A stretch of DNA of 64,000 bases from Spirochaetae bacterium HGW-Spirochaetae-1 (GCA_002839375.1 PGXY01000004.1:213817-277816), one strand, 5' to 3'; positions 26,566 through 38,302 are shown, numbered from the stretch's first letter. Numbers and translations: made by a program. The notes: generated from the letters alone by a model not told the origin.

Positions 26566-26580
26566 GCAAGAAGCGTGCCA
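26566..26580 (-). promoter_or_regulatory. Sigma-54 (-24/-12) promoter of amtB
   Basis: The minus strand reads TGGCACGCTTCTTGC, matching the sigma-54 consensus TGGCAC-N5-TTGC exactly, with GG and GC at canonical spacing. Transcription would start about 12 bp downstream, giving a short leader before amtB. I see no TGT-N10-ACA activator site in the 342-bp gap 26521-26862, which is otherwise AT-rich and should also hold the gph promoter. Confidence 0.9.
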
Positions 26581-26862
26581 AAATACTTTAGTAGAGAAGT
26601 AATATCGAAAATTGGCGGGATAAAAAATGAAAGAGGAAATAATTATTGTTTTTAATGGGGATAAAAGAGAAATTGATTCTGTCGTACGGTAATTCCGGTT
26701 GAAATATAAGCCAGAAATCTTGTTTTATTTTGTTATATATAATACGGTCTTATTACTCTTTCTATTTTTTGATACTATTTTGTTCTTTTCTATCATTTTA
26801 TTACAATATTGTATTTTATATTAAACTGGTATTTTTAAATCTATCCCTCATCAGGACAAATT

Positions 26863-27516
26863 ATGAAACCATGTGCTGTTATCTTTGATCTGGACGGAAC
26901 TCTCATCAATTCATTGGGTGATATTGCCGATACCATGAACCACATACTGGCGATAAACAATCTGCCGGTGCATGAAGAGGATCAATATCGCTATTTTATC
27001 GGCGATGGGCTTCAAAATCTCATCATACGATCATTGCCGGAAGATTATAGAAGTGACAAATTTGTATCAGAGATGCATCGGGCTTACGGGGTTGAATACC
27101 GGAAAAGATGTCTTTTTAAAACCAGGCCCTATCCGGGAATAGTAACCATGCTCGAGACATTATCCATGAAGGGAATAAAAATGGCTGTCCTATCGAACAA
27201 GTCCGATGAATTCACCCGATATATGGTTTCTGAGCTCTTTCCCGATAATTTTTTTTCCGCGGTCATGGGTTCCAGAAACGATACTCCGAGAAAACCTGAC
27301 CCTGCAGGGGCTCTCATGCTGGCGAAACAATGCGAAATTGAACCTGCATGCTGCCTTTTCATCGGGGATTCCAATATTGATATGCGTACCGGCACAAATG
27401 CAGGAATGCTGCCGGTGGGAGTTCTCTGGGGATTCCGCACGGAGCAGGAACTCAGGGATGGCGGTGCAGGAAGTATTGTTACTCATCCAGGGGAAATAAT
27501 GAGTTTTTTCCCCTGA
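26863..27516 (+). CDS. gph: HAD phosphatase, phosphoglycolate phosphatase-like
   Basis: 217 aa. Motif I IFDLDGTLINS, motif II AVLSNK, motif III lysine in PRKPDP, motif IV FIGDSNIDMRTG: a complete HAD set with the helical C1 cap of the Gph/PGP subgroup. It probably removes phosphate from 2-phosphoglycolate or a similar small substrate; the subgroup has mixed specificities, so the symbol is tentative. AGGACAAATT precedes the ATG. Transcribed away from amtB. Confidence 0.82.
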   Translation: MKPCAVIFDLDGTLINSLGDIADTMNHILAINNLPVHEEDQYRYFIGDGLQNLIIRSLPEDYRSDKFVSEMHRAYGVEYRKRCLFKTRPYPGIVTMLETLSMKGIKMAVLSNKSDEFTRYMVSELFPDNFFSAVMGSRNDTPRKPDPAGALMLAKQCEIEPACCLFIGDSNIDMRTGTNAGMLPVGVLWGFRTEQELRDGGAGSIVTHPGEIMSFFP

Positions 27517-27623
27517 ATCTTTGTTCGAATCTGTGTGAACTTAAAGGTCGGGAATCTCCCTCAGGCTTAAGCAATGTGCAGGACGCCTACCGACTATTAA
27601 AATAAATAATATATCCGGAATAA

Positions 27624-27812
27624 CTACTTTTTATCTTCTTTAATGTCATACCCGTCCAGGGTATTGACAGATGAACGGACTGCATAGGCTACGTTTAAAA
27701 ACATTCCGGCAATAAAAGCAATGGCCCCGTACAACAGATTGATATTAAAAAAGAAAAAATAATAACAACAGGCAACTGAAATAAAAGCCAATGCTAACAG
27801 TAGTTTTTCCAT
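27624..27812 (-). CDS. Small two-span membrane protein downstream of gyrA
   Basis: 62 aa: two hydrophobic helices (about 4-20 and 27-46) and a short acidic/basic tail. GGAAGGATAAAA precedes the ATG, which supports it being a real gene. It starts 20 bp after the gyrA stop, so it may be the last gene of the replication operon. Unrecognised family. Confidence 0.65.
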   Translation of the reverse strand: MEKLLLALAFISVACCYYFFFFNINLLYGAIAFIAGMFLNVAYAVRSSVNTLDGYDIKEDKK

Positions 27813-27832
27813 TTTTATCCTTCCTTATACAA

Positions 27833-30313
27833 TTATTTTTCTTCGCTTATGACAGCGAAATCTGATATCTCATCACTGCCTTCTATATTCAGAAGTCTCA
27901 CACCCGTAGCCGATCTTCCCTGCGTGGAAATATCCTTTGCTAAAAGACGGATGGTCATCCCCGTTTTAGCGATTATTATAATTTCATCTTCGGGAAATAC
28001 GGTCTTTATGCCAGCTGCAAAACCATGTTTGTCTCCCACTTTTACAAATATCATTCCCTTGCCGCCGCGGCCCTTGGCTACAAAGTTATTATAGTTTACA
28101 CATTTTCCATATCCCTTCTCGGTAAGGACAAAGAGGGTGGAATTTTTCTTTACCACATCAATACCGATTATTTTATCCGAGCCATCAAGGCGCATACCGA
28201 TGATGCCAGCCGCGGATCTTCCCATGGATCTCATCTTGAGAACATTTGTGCGCAACAGAAGTCCGTCTCGCGAGGCAATTACCACATCATCGCCCTTGGC
28301 TACAATTTTTACATTCACCAGTTCATCGTCTTTTTTAAGATTTATGGCTATAATCCCGCCTTTCCTTGCATTGGCAAACTCACTAATTCCCGTTTTTTTC
28401 ATGATACCCTTCTGTGTTACCATGCAGAGATAGGCATCCTCTTCAAAACTGGGAACCGATGATATGGCTGTAATGTTTTCTTCGGCTGCAAGGTTTATTA
28501 TTCCTTTTAGCGATTTTCCCCTGCTGGACTTTGATGCAACGGGAATTTCGTATGTTTTGAGGGCAAATATTTTGCCTTTATTGGAAAACAACAGAATAAC
28601 ATCATGTGTTGAAGATATTGTCATCATTTTTATGAAGTCTTCCCGCTTCGACGAAATGCCTATGACTCCTTTGCCGCCGCGACGTTGCTTCTTGAATGTA
28701 TCAATGGAAAGTCTTCGTATGAAACCATCATTGGTAATTGAAATAACCATGTCCTCGTCGGCAATAAGATCTTCCACGTCGAAATCAGTTGATGTTTCTC
28801 CGCCCACGATAATCTCTGTCCGCCGTTTATCGGCATATTTGTTTTTCAGCTCTTCAAGCTCCGTCTTGATAATTCCAAGAATTTTCTTTTCGCTTTTGAG
28901 AATGGCCTTGAGCTCTTCAATCAGCTTGAGAAGGGCCTTTAATTCCTCAACGATCTTCCGCACCTCCAGGCTGGTCAGTCGCTGGAGCCTCATTTCCAGT
29001 ATGGCCTTTGCCTGAATTTCAGAAAATTTGAAACGTTTGATCAGCTTTTTACCGGCCTCATCTGCATCCTTCGAGCCCCGTATAATTGCTATTACTTCAT
29101 CTATATTATCAAGGGCTATCTTGAGTCCTTCCAATATGTGAGCCCGTTCTTCGGCTTTCCTCAATTCATATTGCGTCCTGCGCGTAACCACATTCTTGCG
29201 GTGCATAATGTAATAGCTCAGCATGGACTTCAGATCAAGTACCTTTGGTACGCCATCGACAATGGCCAGCATTATGATGCCGAATGAACTCTGGAGCGTA
29301 GTATGCTTGTACAGCTGATTGACAATAACACTCGTATTGGCGTCTTTCTTGAGGCCGATAAAAATACGCATTCCCCGCCGATCCGATTCATCGCGGATCT
29401 CATTGATACCGTCGATTACCTTCGTATTCACCAGTTCGGCGATCCTGGTGATGAGCGTCGCCTTGTTGACCTGGTAGGGTATGGAGTCGATAATGATACA
29501 TTCCCTGCCCTTCTTGGACTCCTCGATCTCCACATTGCCCCTGATTTTAATACTTCCCCTTCCGGTCGCATAGGCCTGTACTATTCCTTCGGTTCCCATT
29601 ATTGCTGCGCCCGTGGGGAAGTCGGGTCCCTTGATATACTTCATGAGCTGCTTCGATTTGAGTTCCGGATCATCAATGAGTGCAATGGTCCCGTCGATTA
29701 CCTCTCCCAGGTTATGCGGCGGGATTTTTGTGGCCATACCAACGGCGATCCCTTCGGAACCGTTCACCAGCAGGTTGGGAAACGCTGCCGGCAGAACTTT
29801 CGGTTCCTTTCGTGTATCATCAAAGTTCGGCGAATAGTCCACCGTTTCCTTGTCGATATCTTTCAGAAGCTCTTCCGACATTTTATTAAGGCGCGCCTCG
29901 GTATACCGGTAGGCAGCGGCCGGGTCTCCGTCAATGGAACCAAAGTTTCCCTGGCCGTCAATAATGGGGATGCGCATGGAAAATTCCTGGGCCATCCTTA
30001 CCATGGTTTCATATACGGCTGAATCGCCATGGGGATGGAAGTTACCGATTACTTCACCGACTATCTTCGCCGATTTTACATAGGGCCTGTCGCTCCTCCA
30101 TGCACGTTCGTTCATGGCATGGAGAATTCTCCGGTGAACAGGTTTTAATCCATCCCTGATATCTGGAAGGGCCCTTCCAATTATGACGCTCATGGCATAA
30201 TCCAGATATGCCCCGCGCATCTGGTCTTCTATTTCAACATCAATTACTTTTCCGAAGAGTTCGCCTTCACGAATTTTCGGGCTATTCTTATCGGGTGTAT
30301 TTTTTTTAGTCAC
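27833..30313 (-). CDS. gyrA: DNA gyrase subunit A
   Basis: Type II topoisomerase subunit that breaks and rejoins DNA. Visible: [27 protein letters not shown], the catalytic tyrosine in [11 protein letters not shown], and the GyrA-box KKQRRGGKG that separates GyrA from ParC, then six beta-pinwheel blades. Start set at the GTG at 30313, with GGAG 9 bp upstream. The frame stays open to a GTG at 30370, but those extra 19 codons run into a mobile repeat and are unlikely to be translated. gyrB lies upstream, with a 190-bp gap that holds repeat copy 1. Confidence 0.96.
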   Translation of the reverse strand: MTKKNTPDKNSPKIREGELFGKVIDVEIEDQMRGAYLDYAMSVIIGRALPDIRDGLKPVHRRILHAMNERAWRSDRPYVKSAKIVGEVIGNFHPHGDSAVYETMVRMAQEFSMRIPIIDGQGNFGSIDGDPAAAYRYTEARLNKMSEELLKDIDKETVDYSPNFDDTRKEPKVLPAAFPNLLVNGSEGIAVGMATKIPPHNLGEVIDGTIALIDDPELKSKQLMKYIKGPDFPTGAAIMGTEGIVQAYATGRGSIKIRGNVEIEESKKGRECIIIDSIPYQVNKATLITRIAELVNTKVIDGINEIRDESDRRGMRIFIGLKKDANTSVIVNQLYKHTTLQSSFGIIMLAIVDGVPKVLDLKSMLSYYIMHRKNVVTRRTQYELRKAEERAHILEGLKIALDNIDEVIAIIRGSKDADEAGKKLIKRFKFSEIQAKAILEMRLQRLTSLEVRKIVEELKALLKLIEELKAILKSEKKILGIIKTELEELKNKYADKRRTEIIVGGETSTDFDVEDLIADEDMVISITNDGFIRRLSIDTFKKQRRGGKGVIGISSKREDFIKMMTISSTHDVILLFSNKGKIFALKTYEIPVASKSSRGKSLKGIINLAAEENITAISSVPSFEEDAYLCMVTQKGIMKKTGISEFANARKGGIIAINLKKDDELVNVKIVAKGDDVVIASRDGLLLRTNVLKMRSMGRSAAGIIGMRLDGSDKIIGIDVVKKNSTLFVLTEKGYGKCVNYNNFVAKGRGGKGMIFVKVGDKHGFAAGIKTVFPEDEIIIIAKTGMTIRLLAKDISTQGRSATGVRLLNIEGSDEISDFAVISEEK

Positions 30314-30342
30314 GACTGTTTTCTCCGGCTGGTAATAATTAT

Positions 30343-30452
30343 GGGCACCTCTAAAAATTAGGTTTTTCACTAATTAAAAAATGAAAAAACCTTATTTTTC
30401 CTATGCTTGTGCCCACAAGGGAACTTCTAAAATCTAATTTATAGAGGTTCCC
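30343..30452. mobile_element. MITE-like 110-bp repeat, copy 1 (gyrB-gyrA gap)
   Basis: The core runs from GGGCACCTCT to GAGGTTCCC and is flanked on both sides by TTAT (30339-30342 and 30453-30456). The left end and the reverse complement of the right end agree over about 24 bases with three differences. Internally there are two hairpins: GGGCAC/GTGCCC enclosing AGGTTTTT/AAAAACCT, then AAGGGAAC/GTTCCCTT. It has no coding capacity. It matches copy 2 (61758-61867) with no gaps and only about seven base changes. It lies in the gyrA leader. Confidence 0.88.
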
Positions 30453-30503
30453 TTATAATATCGATAGTTTGTTGAAAGTCAATATCCAATACGGCCTGTA
30501 ATA

Positions 30504-32655
<2,152 letters not shown>

Positions 32656-32666
32656 GCAGATATCTC

Positions 32667-33011
32667 TTACCGGCTTTTATTATCCCACTTCAGGCGTTTT
32701 ATTTCAACCTTGATGGTATAAATAATATCACCCGCGGTGGTTTCACGAATTTTATTCATTATAGCATCTTTCATCATGATCAATTCATTGGCATATACGG
32801 AATGATCAACTGCTATGAAAAGTATTTTTTTGAAAATCCGGTCCGGCATGCTGTGGGTGGCTAGGATATTTCCAACAATTGATTCCCATTGAACTTTTAA
32901 TGACTCAACAATGAATGAATCCTCTATATTCAGCTCACTGATTATATCAGGAAGCAACCCCTCAAATCCAACCATTTTCCTGGTTCGTTTGCTGCCGATC
33001 CTGAATTTCAT
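32667..33011 (-). CDS. DciA-like DUF721 protein
   Basis: 114 aa. The central WESIVGNILATHSMPDRIFKKILFIAVDHSVYANEL matches the DUF721/DciA fold (KH-like), whose members load the replicative helicase DnaB in bacteria lacking DnaC/DnaI. It lies in the recF-gyrB interval, the usual spirochaete and actinobacterial position. The ribosome site is weak. Assignment rests on sequence pattern and synteny. Confidence 0.8.
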   Translation of the reverse strand: MKFRIGSKRTRKMVGFEGLLPDIISELNIEDSFIVESLKVQWESIVGNILATHSMPDRIFKKILFIAVDHSVYANELIMMKDAIMNKIRETTAGDIIYTIKVEIKRLKWDNKSR

Positions 33012-33281
33012 TCTATACTGACAAGCTTCTGTACATTAACTTATTATTGAGTAACCGACTATTTAAGTTCCCTGAAAGAGGCAATTCTATTATGTCACGT
33101 TTATTACGTCAAGTGAATGATGCATCAATTTTCTAATTAATTCAACATTTTCACGATGAGGAGTCAATTCATTAATCTTTTCAACATGGTATAAATGCTA
33201 AGTAAAAAACGATTAATTCCGATATAAAAGTAGAGCGTTATCGCTTTAAGTAAATTTAATGCACTGTATCAGGAGAATAAA

Positions 33282-33944
33282 ATGTATCGCTGGAATGCCT
33301 TCTTCGCAGTATGTATAACCGTAAGTCTGGGTATGCCAGTTCTTTCGGCTGACTCTGACAATGATCCATCATATATCGATAAATTTCATGCCCAGCCCGT
33401 TGTCCACACTCTGCAGCGTAGTAACCTGGAAAAAATCGAATTCATTGAAGTAATAGCAAAAAATTTCGGATACACCGATACCTATAATCTGCGCAAGGAC
33501 TACTGGAGCGCTCGTCTTCTGGTCATCAAGGGTGATATTGTCGGCGCCCGGAAGATGCTGGAAAAGAACAGAGAAGATATCGATAAAACGCTCCTCACCC
33601 TCTCCAAACAGTACAGGGTCGATGCGCAGAAAATACTCGATGAGTGCTCTCTTAAAATGAGTGAAATGAAACTGGAAGTGGAAATAGGCGGTGATCCCGA
33701 TGAGCACGACAGGCTTGATAGAAATAATTCCCGTATAAGAATTGCCTACGATGAGTTTCATAATGCCGTAAAAGCCTCTACGGGAAAACAGTATCAACCA
33801 TCTATAAATCTTTTCCGTCATGCAAAACGGCAGGCTATTAACATTCTGGAAGACCTGGCAGGACCGAATGAAAGACACAAGGTTGTGGATAAATATAAAA
33901 TCCACATAGTAGATAACAGGCAGGAAGTATTTAAAAAAAGCTGA
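33282..33944 (+). CDS. Hypothetical secreted protein inserted in replication block
   Basis: 220 aa, unrecognised. A signal peptide (about 1-23, ending VLSA) leads to a helical, charged protein with regular heptad-like stretches (NLEKIEFIEVIAKNF, ARKMLEKNREDIDKTLLTLSKQ), suggesting a periplasmic helical bundle. AGGAGAATAAA precedes the ATG. It is on the plus strand between dciA-like and recF, so it breaks the otherwise uniform minus-strand replication operon. Its stop is close to the recF stop, convergent. Confidence 0.75.
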   Translation: MYRWNAFFAVCITVSLGMPVLSADSDNDPSYIDKFHAQPVVHTLQRSNLEKIEFIEVIAKNFGYTDTYNLRKDYWSARLLVIKGDIVGARKMLEKNREDIDKTLLTLSKQYRVDAQKILDECSLKMSEMKLEVEIGGDPDEHDRLDRNNSRIRIAYDEFHNAVKASTGKQYQPSINLFRHAKRQAINILEDLAGPNERHKVVDKYKIHIVDNRQEVFKKS

Positions 33945-34005
33945 GCGCAGCTCACTAGTTTTTATCTCCATGAGATCATCGCTTCAACAGGATGATCTCT
34001 CTGCT

Positions 34006-35130
34006 TTATAAATTCATCTCTTGCATGGTACCGCCTGTATTCACCATAAAATGCCGTGAACCGGGGAAATCTGACATATTGACACTGTTGCTGTTAACCA
34101 TGGTGAAAATAACCTGGTTTCCCCTGCTGAGAACCTCCACCATGTTTCTTCTTCTTTTTTCATCCAGCTCTGAAAAAATATCATCAACCAGAATGACGGA
34201 TTTTCGTTTAGATTTTTCCTCTATGATCTCACACTCTGCTATTTTCATTGCAATGGCGGCCGTTCTTTTCTGACCCTGCGAGGCGTAATTTACAAAGTGT
34301 GAACCTGTCCGGTTTCTTAATATAAAATCATCCCTCTGGGGTCCCATACCCGTTGAACCAGCCATTATATCGCGTACTCTCTTTTCAAAAAGAATACGAT
34401 GGATATGGGCTGTTTCAGAAGTCTCACTATTCTGGTCATAGAAAATTTCCGGAGTCTCTTCATGTTCCGCTATATGTCCATAGGATGTCTGAAAGGCGGC
34501 TGCAAAGCGATCCACATAGGATTTCCGTTTTGAAATTATTACCGATGCTTTTTCTGCAAAAAGGGTATCCCAGGGATCAAGCTGTCTCGTATCGTTTATT
34601 TTTCTTTCCCGTATGAGTTTCAGGATCCTGTTCCGTGAAACAAGCACCTTCTTAAATTCATTAAGTGTTTCCATATATGAAATATCGATCTTGGAAAGTA
34701 CGCTGTCAAAAAATTTTCTCCTCACTTCAGGGGCTCCGTTGATAATGTTTATATCCATGGGAGAAAATATAACAGTGAGCAGTTTACCATAATAATCAGA
34801 GACTCTTCCCGCTTCATTGCCGTCAATTTTTACTCTTTTCCGAATTTTTTTTTCCTGCTCGTTGTCGATGATGCATCCCACTTCATATTTTTTCATTTCA
34901 CCGTCATTAACAAACGCCGTGGCATAATAAGATGTCTGACCCCACTGTATAATTTCTGCATCTGTTATATTCCTGAATGATTTCACATTTGAAAGAATTG
35001 ATATAGCCTCGAGAATATTACTTTTCCCGACACCATTATCACCCATTATGAAATTTACGCCCGGTGAAAAGGAGATGGCAAGTTTGGAATAATTCCGGAA
35101 ATTCTTTAGATTGAGTTCATCTATGTGCAT
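34006..35130 (-). CDS. recF: DNA replication and repair protein RecF
   Basis: 374 aa SMC-like ATPase that helps load RecA at gaps. N-terminal LNLKNFRNYSKLAISFSPGVNFIMGDNGVGKSNILEAI has the RecF opening and Walker A. ASQGQKRTAAIAMKIAE is the signature, and VILVDDIFSELDEKRR is the Walker B/D-loop. Normal length. It starts about 110 bp after dnaN on the same strand. Confidence 0.97.
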   Translation of the reverse strand: MHIDELNLKNFRNYSKLAISFSPGVNFIMGDNGVGKSNILEAISILSNVKSFRNITDAEIIQWGQTSYYATAFVNDGEMKKYEVGCIIDNEQEKKIRKRVKIDGNEAGRVSDYYGKLLTVIFSPMDINIINGAPEVRRKFFDSVLSKIDISYMETLNEFKKVLVSRNRILKLIRERKINDTRQLDPWDTLFAEKASVIISKRKSYVDRFAAAFQTSYGHIAEHEETPEIFYDQNSETSETAHIHRILFEKRVRDIMAGSTGMGPQRDDFILRNRTGSHFVNYASQGQKRTAAIAMKIAECEIIEEKSKRKSVILVDDIFSELDEKRRRNMVEVLSRGNQVIFTMVNSNSVNMSDFPGSRHFMVNTGGTMQEMNL

Positions 35131-35241
35131 TTGGAAAACATTCTTTAAAATAAGTTTTATGGCTTGAGCGGAGTGATTACATATATATCGGGAAAGAACA
35201 GACTCCCGATATATACTTCATATACATAAAACATTTCGCTG

Positions 35242-36381
35242 CTAGTCAGCTGCTGATGATTTTATCTGAATGGGCATAATAACAGATGTATAATTTTTAT
35301 CATCTTCAGGTTTTATTGTGATGGGACTCATCTGTCCGGTGATGGCACACTTGACTGAATAGCTGTCAATTTCCTTGAGGCATTCGATGAGAAACTGTGC
35401 GTTTACTCCCAGTGTCATGGATTCTTTTGAATCGGTTTCAATCTGTATTTCTTCTTCAGCCTCTCCCAATTCCGGCGTATTAGCCTCAATTTTCAGTTTG
35501 TCTTTATTAAAATTGAGAACTATCTTATTGGCCGGTTCCCGGGTAAAAATCATTGCCCTGCGTACCGAATCAAGAAGCTTTTTTGTTTCCGCTACCGCTT
35601 CAAAGTTGCTGTCCAGTGGAATAACATGCTTATAGTTTGGAAACTGTCCGTCAACAACCCGTGAAATTATTTCTGTTCTCCCTATCTTGAAAAAGCATTG
35701 GTTATTATTGTATGAGAAACGGCATCGCCCGGTAGATTCCAGCAGACGGTAAATCTCGTTTACCGTTTTCAGGGGAATAATAAAACCTTCCTTGATATTC
35801 ATCTCGGTCTCGGTATCCATATTCCTGGTTATCATAGCCAGCCTTCTGGAATCCGTTGCCACGGCCGTCATGCTGTTTTTTGTTTCTGAAATTATATATA
35901 TACCGTTAAACACGGGTTTTATGGTATCATGAGATGCAGCATAAACAACCTTACGTATCATTTCCCTGAGTACGGCCTGCTCCACTTCGATTGAATGCTC
36001 TTCGCTGAAGCCGGGGATTTCCGGATATTCTCCTGTAGACAATCCAATGAGAGAATAGTGACCTTTTACATCTTTTGATTTTGTCCGTATATCTATAACG
36101 AGTGAATCGTTTATGTCGAGAATAAGTTCATCATTGGGAAGCTCCTTGAGAATACTGGAAAATTTTTTCCCGTTTGCAGCAAAGGATATGGGCGAATCTG
36201 CTATGGCATCAATTCGTGTACGTATGGCAACTTCATTATCGGTTGATACTATTTCAATCTGATCCTCACTTATGTTGAAGAGACAATTGGATAAAATTGT
36301 ATTAACATTTTTTGATGAAATAATTGAATCAGCTATGATTATTGATTTGAGCAGACTGTCTTTGTCGACGCTTATTTTCAT
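35242..36381 (-). CDS. dnaN: DNA polymerase III beta sliding clamp
   Basis: 379 aa, standard length, three repeated clamp domains. Recognisable stretches: MKISVDKDSLLKSIIIADSII, FNGIYIISETKNSMTAVATDSRRLA (the family TDSRRL) and the C-terminal SPITIKPEDDKNYTSVIMPIQI with the usual P-x-x-x end. AGAGGACTGAA precedes the ATG. Between it and dnaA lie DnaA boxes and the unwinding-type tract. Confidence 0.97.
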   Translation of the reverse strand: MKISVDKDSLLKSIIIADSIISSKNVNTILSNCLFNISEDQIEIVSTDNEVAIRTRIDAIADSPISFAANGKKFSSILKELPNDELILDINDSLVIDIRTKSKDVKGHYSLIGLSTGEYPEIPGFSEEHSIEVEQAVLREMIRKVVYAASHDTIKPVFNGIYIISETKNSMTAVATDSRRLAMITRNMDTETEMNIKEGFIIPLKTVNEIYRLLESTGRCRFSYNNNQCFFKIGRTEIISRVVDGQFPNYKHVIPLDSNFEAVAETKKLLDSVRRAMIFTREPANKIVLNFNKDKLKIEANTPELGEAEEEIQIETDSKESMTLGVNAQFLIECLKEIDSYSVKCAITGQMSPITIKPEDDKNYTSVIMPIQIKSSAAD

Positions 36382-36424
36382 TTCAGTCCTCTTCTAATAG
36401 TATTAATATATAATGTTTATTAAT

Positions 36425-36463
36425 TAATAGTTGTAGTAGTAGTGTCACAGGATATGTTGATAA
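36425..36463 (-). other. Origin unwinding element: DnaA box plus DnaA-trio tract
   Basis: On the minus strand, dnaA to dnaN direction: DnaA box TTATCAACA (36463-36455), 12-nt spacer TATCCTGTGACA, then triplets CTA CTA CTA CAA CTA TTA (36442-36425), then AT-rich sequence to dnaN. This order matches the basal unwinding system of Bacillus subtilis oriC (box, GC-rich spacer, DnaA-trios), also located between dnaA and dnaN. Positions are read directly; the function is by analogy. Confidence 0.78.
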
Positions 36464-36629
36464 CCGCTTTTACGCCTGATGTACTCAGTAGTTATGGAAA
36501 AAATATCCTGTTAATAATTTCAGCTGTATTGCTGATTTTTACATGTGACATAATGAAATTACAAATGTTTTGAAAAAAGACTAATATTTGTCCCGGTAGA
36601 TAACAATGTAAAAACAGTATTTATCATGG

Positions 36630-36638
36630 TTATCAACA
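36630..36638 (+). other. DnaA box (TTATCAACA) near dnaA 3' end
   Basis: One-mismatch DnaA box in the dnaA-dnaN gap, opposite in orientation to the one at 36455-36463. Confidence 0.6.
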
Positions 36639-36656
36639 CTTTATAAACCGGCTGAA

Positions 36657-38009
36657 TCAGCTTTTTAGCTCCACCATAAGATCATCGACGGTCTCTTTCA
36701 ACTCATTATCGTTCTTTAAACTTTCCTCAATTTTATTTATTGCATTGACAACAGTAGAGTGATCCCGGTCACCGAACTCTTTTCCTATATCGGTTGTAGT
36801 CATATCGGTGAGTTTTCGGGCCAGATACATGGCAGTGAAACGGGGAATAATTACCCTGCTGTGACGACTGTTTGATTTGAGATCATCGGAAGTTACATTG
36901 TATTTATCAGATACTTTTATCATGATATCTGAAATGGTTACCTTCTTACTTGCATCGACATCAAAGAGCTCTTTCAGATGTATTTTCGCGTGTTCTATAG
37001 TTATTACACCGTCATAAAAAGCGGAAACCATTTTCAAACGGTTTATAGCAGCCTCAAGCGCCCTGATACTGGATTTAACTCTCCTCGCTATATAATTAAA
37101 AGCGTCATCGGATATTTCCAGGTTCATTTTTTCAGCCTTGTTACGAAGAATAGCCTCGCGCGTTTCCAGGTTCGGCGCCTGAATATCGGTTATCATTCCC
37201 CATTCAAAGCGTGTTCTGAGCCGGTCAGCCAGGGTTGCGATCTGTTTCGGCGGCCTGTCGCTTGATATAATTATCTGTTTCTTGTTTTCATACAGGGCAT
37301 TAAAAGTATGGAAGAACTCATTCTGGGTTTCTTCCTTGTTTTCCAGGAACTGGATGTCGTCTATCAACAGGATATCCACATCCCGGTATTTTATCTTGAA
37401 ACTTTCCTGGGTCTGGTTCCGGATCGAGGTTATAAATTCATTAATAAATTGTTCAGTTGATACAAACAGGACCTTAAGATAGGGTTTTTCAGCATTGATA
37501 TAATGGCCCACGGCCTGGAGAAGATGCGTTTTTCCCAATCCCGATGAACCGTAAATAAAAAGCGGGTTGATCTGTTTTGCCGGTGACTGTGCAACCGAAT
37601 ATGATGCCGCATGGGCAAACTGGTTATTGGGTCCGATGACAAAATTTTCAAATGTATAATTAGGATTGAGAACCGATTCACCTTTTTCTTTTTCCAGCCT
37701 GAAGGAGGATACAGGATTTTTTACCGATTCCTGCAGAGGTGATGATCCCGTTGAATCGGGAGTTGCGAATCCGGCGGTGATAAAGTCACAGATATATTTA
37801 TGACCAGTAATCTGTTCCAGGGCTGTTTGAATCTGCAGGGAATAATGTTCTTTAATGTGACGACTTGCCACATCATCACCAACCCTGATGGTTATGGTAT
37901 TTTCTGAAATGGATACAGGTTCCGTATCTTTCAGCCACATATTAAAGGACTGCCTGTTTATTTCTCCTTCAAGAACAGTCAGCACCCTGTTCCACATTTC
38001 ACTGGACAC
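36657..38009 (-). CDS. dnaA: Chromosomal replication initiator DnaA
   Basis: About 450 aa. N-terminal WNRVLTVLEGEINRQSFNMWL domain; AAA+ domain with Walker A GSSGLGKTHLLQAV and Walker B ILLIDDIQFL; sensor DRLRTRFEWG; C-terminal DNA-binding GDRDHSTVVNAINKIEE that reads DnaA boxes. Start set at GTG 38009, placed after GAGGTGGGTC; the longer frame starts at TTG 38021, inside that ribosome site. DnaA boxes flank the gene on both sides. First gene of the minus-strand replication block. Confidence 0.97.
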   Translation of the reverse strand: MSSEMWNRVLTVLEGEINRQSFNMWLKDTEPVSISENTITIRVGDDVASRHIKEHYSLQIQTALEQITGHKYICDFITAGFATPDSTGSSPLQESVKNPVSSFRLEKEKGESVLNPNYTFENFVIGPNNQFAHAASYSVAQSPAKQINPLFIYGSSGLGKTHLLQAVGHYINAEKPYLKVLFVSTEQFINEFITSIRNQTQESFKIKYRDVDILLIDDIQFLENKEETQNEFFHTFNALYENKKQIIISSDRPPKQIATLADRLRTRFEWGMITDIQAPNLETREAILRNKAEKMNLEISDDAFNYIARRVKSSIRALEAAINRLKMVSAFYDGVITIEHAKIHLKELFDVDASKKVTISDIMIKVSDKYNVTSDDLKSNSRHSRVIIPRFTAMYLARKLTDMTTTDIGKEFGDRDHSTVVNAINKIEESLKNDNELKETVDDLMVELKS

Positions 38010-38024
38010 GACCCACCTCAAAAA

Positions 38025-38302
38025 TTATCCACAATTGTTGATAACTATGTGCATAAGTATACCTATGTTGAGTATTAATGATCTTATCGATATAATAATC
38101 AACACCATGGCGTCACAAAAGCGTTTATCAATGTTGTTCGGGAAAATAGGATATAGAATAACGAGTAATTAATCAAATTCATAAATCAAAGAAAATATTT
38201 GTAAACCAATTAATCACCTGTGATTTTTAATTAATAAAAAAAAATGTAAATTATTGATATCGTATGCATATACTGTGGATAAGTGGATTTTTTTGTTGAT
38301 AA
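38025..38302. other. oriC: DnaA-box clusters upstream of dnaA
   Basis: Cluster one: TTATCCACA (38025-38033, perfect), TGTTGATAA (38036-38044) and TGTGCATAA (38048-38056, the reverse of TTATGCACA). Cluster two: TGTGGATAA (38274-38282, perfect reverse box) and TGTTGATAA (38294-38302). Between them is about 200 bp of very AT-rich sequence. With the boxes between dnaA and dnaN, this fits a bipartite origin. The region 38010-38591 contains no gene. Confidence 0.85.

Noticed and set aside
29303..30022. 239-aa frame opposite gyrA
   Set aside because: Shadow of the highly conserved gyrA reading frame.
30314..30370. Longer GyrA start at GTG 30370
   Set aside because: The extra codons lie largely in the mobile repeat; GTG 30313 has a proper GGAG site and GyrA homology begins only after residue 35.
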